From assembly GCA_003427395.1 (NCBI GenBank), contig BFEA01000383.1, positions 102,229-133,165 of the forward strand: a stretch of 30,937 nucleotides of DNA, given 5' to 3'. Of this stretch, positions 28,879 to 30,937 are shown one piece after another. A model generated the notes under the pieces. The model had not been told where the DNA came from. It made no database searches and worked only from the letters and a program-made list of their open reading frames with translations. A program made the position numbers and the translations under genes. Position 1 is the stretch's first letter; each line of letters begins with the position of its first letter. Source of the DNA: Chara braunii. Its lineage: Eukaryota; Streptophyta; Charophyceae; Charales; Characeae.

Positions 28879-29628
28879 CAGAGTCACCAGCCCGTACGTA
28901 CGGAGGTCCCCGGGCAGACCTCCGTACGTACGGGCGTTCGGGATCCCGTACGGGGTCCGAACCTAACGATGTTCGGCCCCCGCCAAAAATTATTTCGGGG
29001 CCTAAAAATATTTTGTTTTTAATGAAGTTTTTTTGCTGAGTTCTATATGACATCAGGTATATGTCTATAAATTTTCAAGTCATTTGGGTTAGCCAAATAA
29101 GAATTAAAAATCGCCAACAATGGTGGTGTAAAAACGTGCTCGCCTACGTTGTTTTTCAGTTTTTACTTTTTGTTTTCACTTTAGTTCGGTGTCTAAAAAA
29201 ATTTATTATTTTTTAAAACTTTTTTAGTGGGTTTTGCATTATGAAAAGTACACATTTGTAAATTTTCATGGCATTTAGCTATGCCAAAAAAAAATGAAAA
29301 ATCGCCAAAGATAGCGTGTCGAAAACGTGCTCGTGCACTCACTAAATTTAATTTCGTTTTTTGTTTTTTTTTATTTTTATTATTAGTGTTTGTTTTTCAT
29401 ATTTTATTATTATTTCAAATTTGGTAAGGAATTTGGATTTTATGCTGAGGCAAATCTTGTTTAATTTATTGTTTTTCATAACATATCTTTTTTCAGAGTT
29501 TTTTTAGGTTTTTTTTTTTTTTTTGGGTCCGCGTTCGGCCCGAACGGCCGAACGCATCCCCAAGGGGTCCCATACGTTCGGGCGTTCAGGTTCGGGCGTT
29601 CGGCCCGTCCTGAACGTCAGTTACCCTG
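28879..29628. mobile_element. 750-bp non-autonomous hAT element (MITE-like)
   Basis: Flanked by the perfect 8-bp duplication ATTTTTCT (28871-28878 and 29629-29636). The empty site is a single ATTTTTCT at 13993-14000 in copy 1. Termini CAGAGTCACC and AGTTACCCTG are imperfect inverted repeats (7 of 10). Internally: a GC-rich left end with an 18-bp palindrome, two diverged ~220-bp blocks in tandem (each with a CTAAAAA...ATCGCCAA motif), a third AT-rich block, and a CGTTCGG-rich right end. It is related to the 3.65-kb element. No coding capacity. Confidence 0.88.
28891..28934. repeat. Perfect 18-bp palindrome at the left end of the hAT element
   Basis: CCCGTACGTACGGAGGTC (28891-28908) is exactly inverted at 28917-28934, with the 8-base spacer CCCGGGCA. 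It is the strongest perfect hairpin I saw in the window. Confidence 0.92.
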
Positions 29629-29982
29629 ATTTTTCTTATTTTTATTTTTATTTTTATTATACTTTTATTTTTTATTTTCTACTATTTTTTATTTATTATT
29701 TATTAATAAATCTTATTTTTATTTATTTTTATTTTTATTTTTTTAATTTTTAATTTTTAATTTTATTATTATTATTATTATTATTAGTTTTAGTATTAGT
29801 ATTATTAATATTATTATTATTATTATTTATTTTTTTAATTATAATATTTTAATTTTTTATTAGTTATATAGAACTAGCCATAATATTTTTTTTAAGGAAA
29901 CTGAAAATTTATTATTATATATAAAAAAAATATATTTTTTAAAAAAATAATAAATATATTATCTTCATGATTCTAATGTTAT

Positions 29983-30068
29983 ATGTGTGTGCGTGTGCGT
30001 GTGTGTATGTGTGTGTGTATGTGTGTGTGTGTATGTGTGTGTGTGTGTATGTGTGTGTGTGTGTGTGT

Positions 30069-30101
<33 letters not shown>
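29983..30101. repeat. (GT)n with TATGTG interruptions, then (AG)n
   Basis: The GT array of unit copy 3 runs to 30068 and is followed by AAGAAAGAGAGAG... to ~30101. The Cys/Val- or Thr/His-repeat ORFs across it are artefacts. Confidence 0.92.
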
Positions 30102-30105
<4 letters not shown>

Positions 30106-30209
30106 CTGCAACATGCAGCATGTCAGTGAGCACAAGGGCAGGCGCTGACCTCCAACAAAAAAAAAAAGTAATTTTATCGGAATACAAAAGTTTTTTCCTT
30201 TTGAAATCC

Positions 30210-30261
30210 GAATAGAAAGGGTACATGTTGTATTCGAATACAACGTGTGCGTTTTCTATTC
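30210..30261. repeat. 52-bp imperfect palindrome
   Basis: GAATAGAAAGGGTACATGTT plus GTATTC (30210-30235) is followed without spacer by its inverted copy (30236-30261), with 22 of 26 positions pairing. It could be a small foldback or the remains of an inverted terminal repeat. Confidence 0.8.
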
Positions 30262-30790
30262 AAGGAACTCTGCTATTGGGGAAAAGTGGACCATCACCGT
30301 TTCAATTTCGGAAAAGGACTGCAACCTCCTGGGCCTCCTATGCGCAGCTACTGGTCCTATGCGGTCCAGGACCAGAACCTGTGTGGTCCCACAGACAGCT
30401 ACTGGTCCTGGAGTTTCAAATAAGATGTCACCACCCCCTAAACTGCCATGCCTTGTTTTTCCAGCCTTCCAACGATCGTATAACGAACGACGATGAAAAA
30501 TGTTCTTTGGGGTATAAAACGCACCCCTGGCGGGCTGCGAACAGGCATTGACCTACCGTGAGGGCACGGGTGTGCAGCCCGTAGTTCGTTTGTTTATGTG
30601 GTTCAGGAAGGGTAAGGTAGTGACTATGTTGTATGTATGTTTTGTCATGTTCCCTATACACAACTCGAAGAGAGTGTGTGTGTGCGGTCCCGGTTGGTGC
30701 TTTCTTCACGATGTTCATGGGACGTTTGACCCAATTTCCAGCAGGTGCCGCTCCACATCAATAGACAGGAGAATGTATGCGCATGTGTAT
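30262..30790. other. Unassigned DNA
   Basis: CAGCTACTGGTCCT occurs twice (about 30346 and 30397) near a GGTCCAGGACC palindrome. No gene is recognised. Confidence 0.5.
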
Positions 30791-30825
30791 GTGAGTGTGT
30801 GTGTGTGTGTGTGTGTATGTGTGTG

Positions 30826-30865
<40 letters not shown>

Positions 30866-30937
30866 AGTGTGTGTGCGTGTGTGTGTGTATGTGTGTGTGT
30901 GTGAGAGAGAAAGACACACACACACACACACACACAC
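30791..30937. repeat. (GT)n/(CA)n microsatellite running to the window end
   Basis: GT repeat with scattered GC, TA and GA interruptions, then GAGAGAAAGA and (CA)n up to the last base. The switch from (GT)n to (CA)n makes an inverted-repeat arrangement. Confidence 0.93.

Larger units (their letters stand above)
28705..30068 (+). repeat. AT-rich unit, copy 3 (interrupted by a 750-bp hAT element)
   Basis: Starts TAAGTGATATAACGTCG as copy 1 does, and matches it closely through GCGTGGGTAGGTTATACTTC, AGAGTAAT.AATTCTAAAAA and TTTACGGTTTTATATTATTTTTCT. After the hAT insertion it continues through TATTAATAAATCTTATTTTTA, TTAGTTATATAGAACTAGCC, GATTCTAATGTTATA and a (GT)n array (29983-30068). The expected module after the GT array is missing; an AG repeat follows instead. 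Confidence 0.82.

Noticed and set aside
29967-30226. His/Thr- and Cys/Val-repeat ORFs in GT arrays (also 18614-18928 and 30548-30935)
   Set aside because: Direct translations of dinucleotide repeats.
1-30937. CRISPR arrays or bacterial operon structure
   Set aside because: No regularly spaced direct repeats with unique spacers, and no ribosome-binding-site-led gene clusters; all recognisable content is eukaryotic transposon sequence.

Overview
The window reads as repeat-dominated nuclear DNA of a eukaryote, most likely of the green-plant lineage. The grounds are a Ty3/Gypsy chromovirus with an initiator-Met tRNA primer site, degenerate TTTAGGG-type (plant telomere-like) motifs, a tRNA-derived SINE, hAT elements with 8-bp target duplications, and a Penelope-like retroelement (PLE) whose GIY-YIG domain precedes the reverse transcriptase. 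That last arrangement is known from green algae, other protists and invertebrates. A charophyte such as Chara is a guess from overall character, not something the sequence proves. I found no convincing host gene; nearly all recognisable coding sequence is decayed transposon.

Layout. (1) 1-9897: a decayed chromovirus on the plus strand, with the end of its 5' LTR (1-130), primer site, a 2-kb leader, then gag, protease, RT, RNase H, integrase, chromodomain and 3' LTR. (2) 9898-~10735: leader, primer site and LTR end of a second member of the same family in the opposite orientation, cut exactly at the first element's 3' LTR. This is probably a nested insertion. (3) 10736-13250: low-information DNA with CT/GT microsatellites and a 29-base C run. 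(4) 13342-18960: a tandemly arranged ~730-bp AT-rich unit. Its first copy is interrupted by a SINE (13461-13936) and by a 3.65-kb non-autonomous hAT element (14133-17784). The hAT element in turn carries a retroposed insert with poly-A on the minus strand. (5) 18945-24730: a minus-strand PLE-like RT pseudogene, split by a 4.9-kb plus-strand PLE (19570-24460). The plus-strand element has 15-bp target duplications, short direct terminal repeats, a Gag-like zinc-knuckle/coiled-coil/SAP protein, GIY-YIG, RT and a candidate hammerhead ribozyme. (6) 24730-28700: unassigned sequence with two short orphan ORFs and a G-rich stretch. (7) 28705-30068: a third copy of the AT-rich unit, holding a 750-bp hAT relative. 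(8) 30069-30937: palindromic and GT-repeat DNA.

The three copies of the AT-rich unit serve as empty and filled sites for one another. They therefore date and delimit the SINE and both hAT insertions from the window alone. The split minus-strand RT does the same for the PLE. Most inactivating changes that can be polarised (stop codons, LTR differences, the two ribozyme deviations) are transitions, as expected of methylated, silenced repeats.
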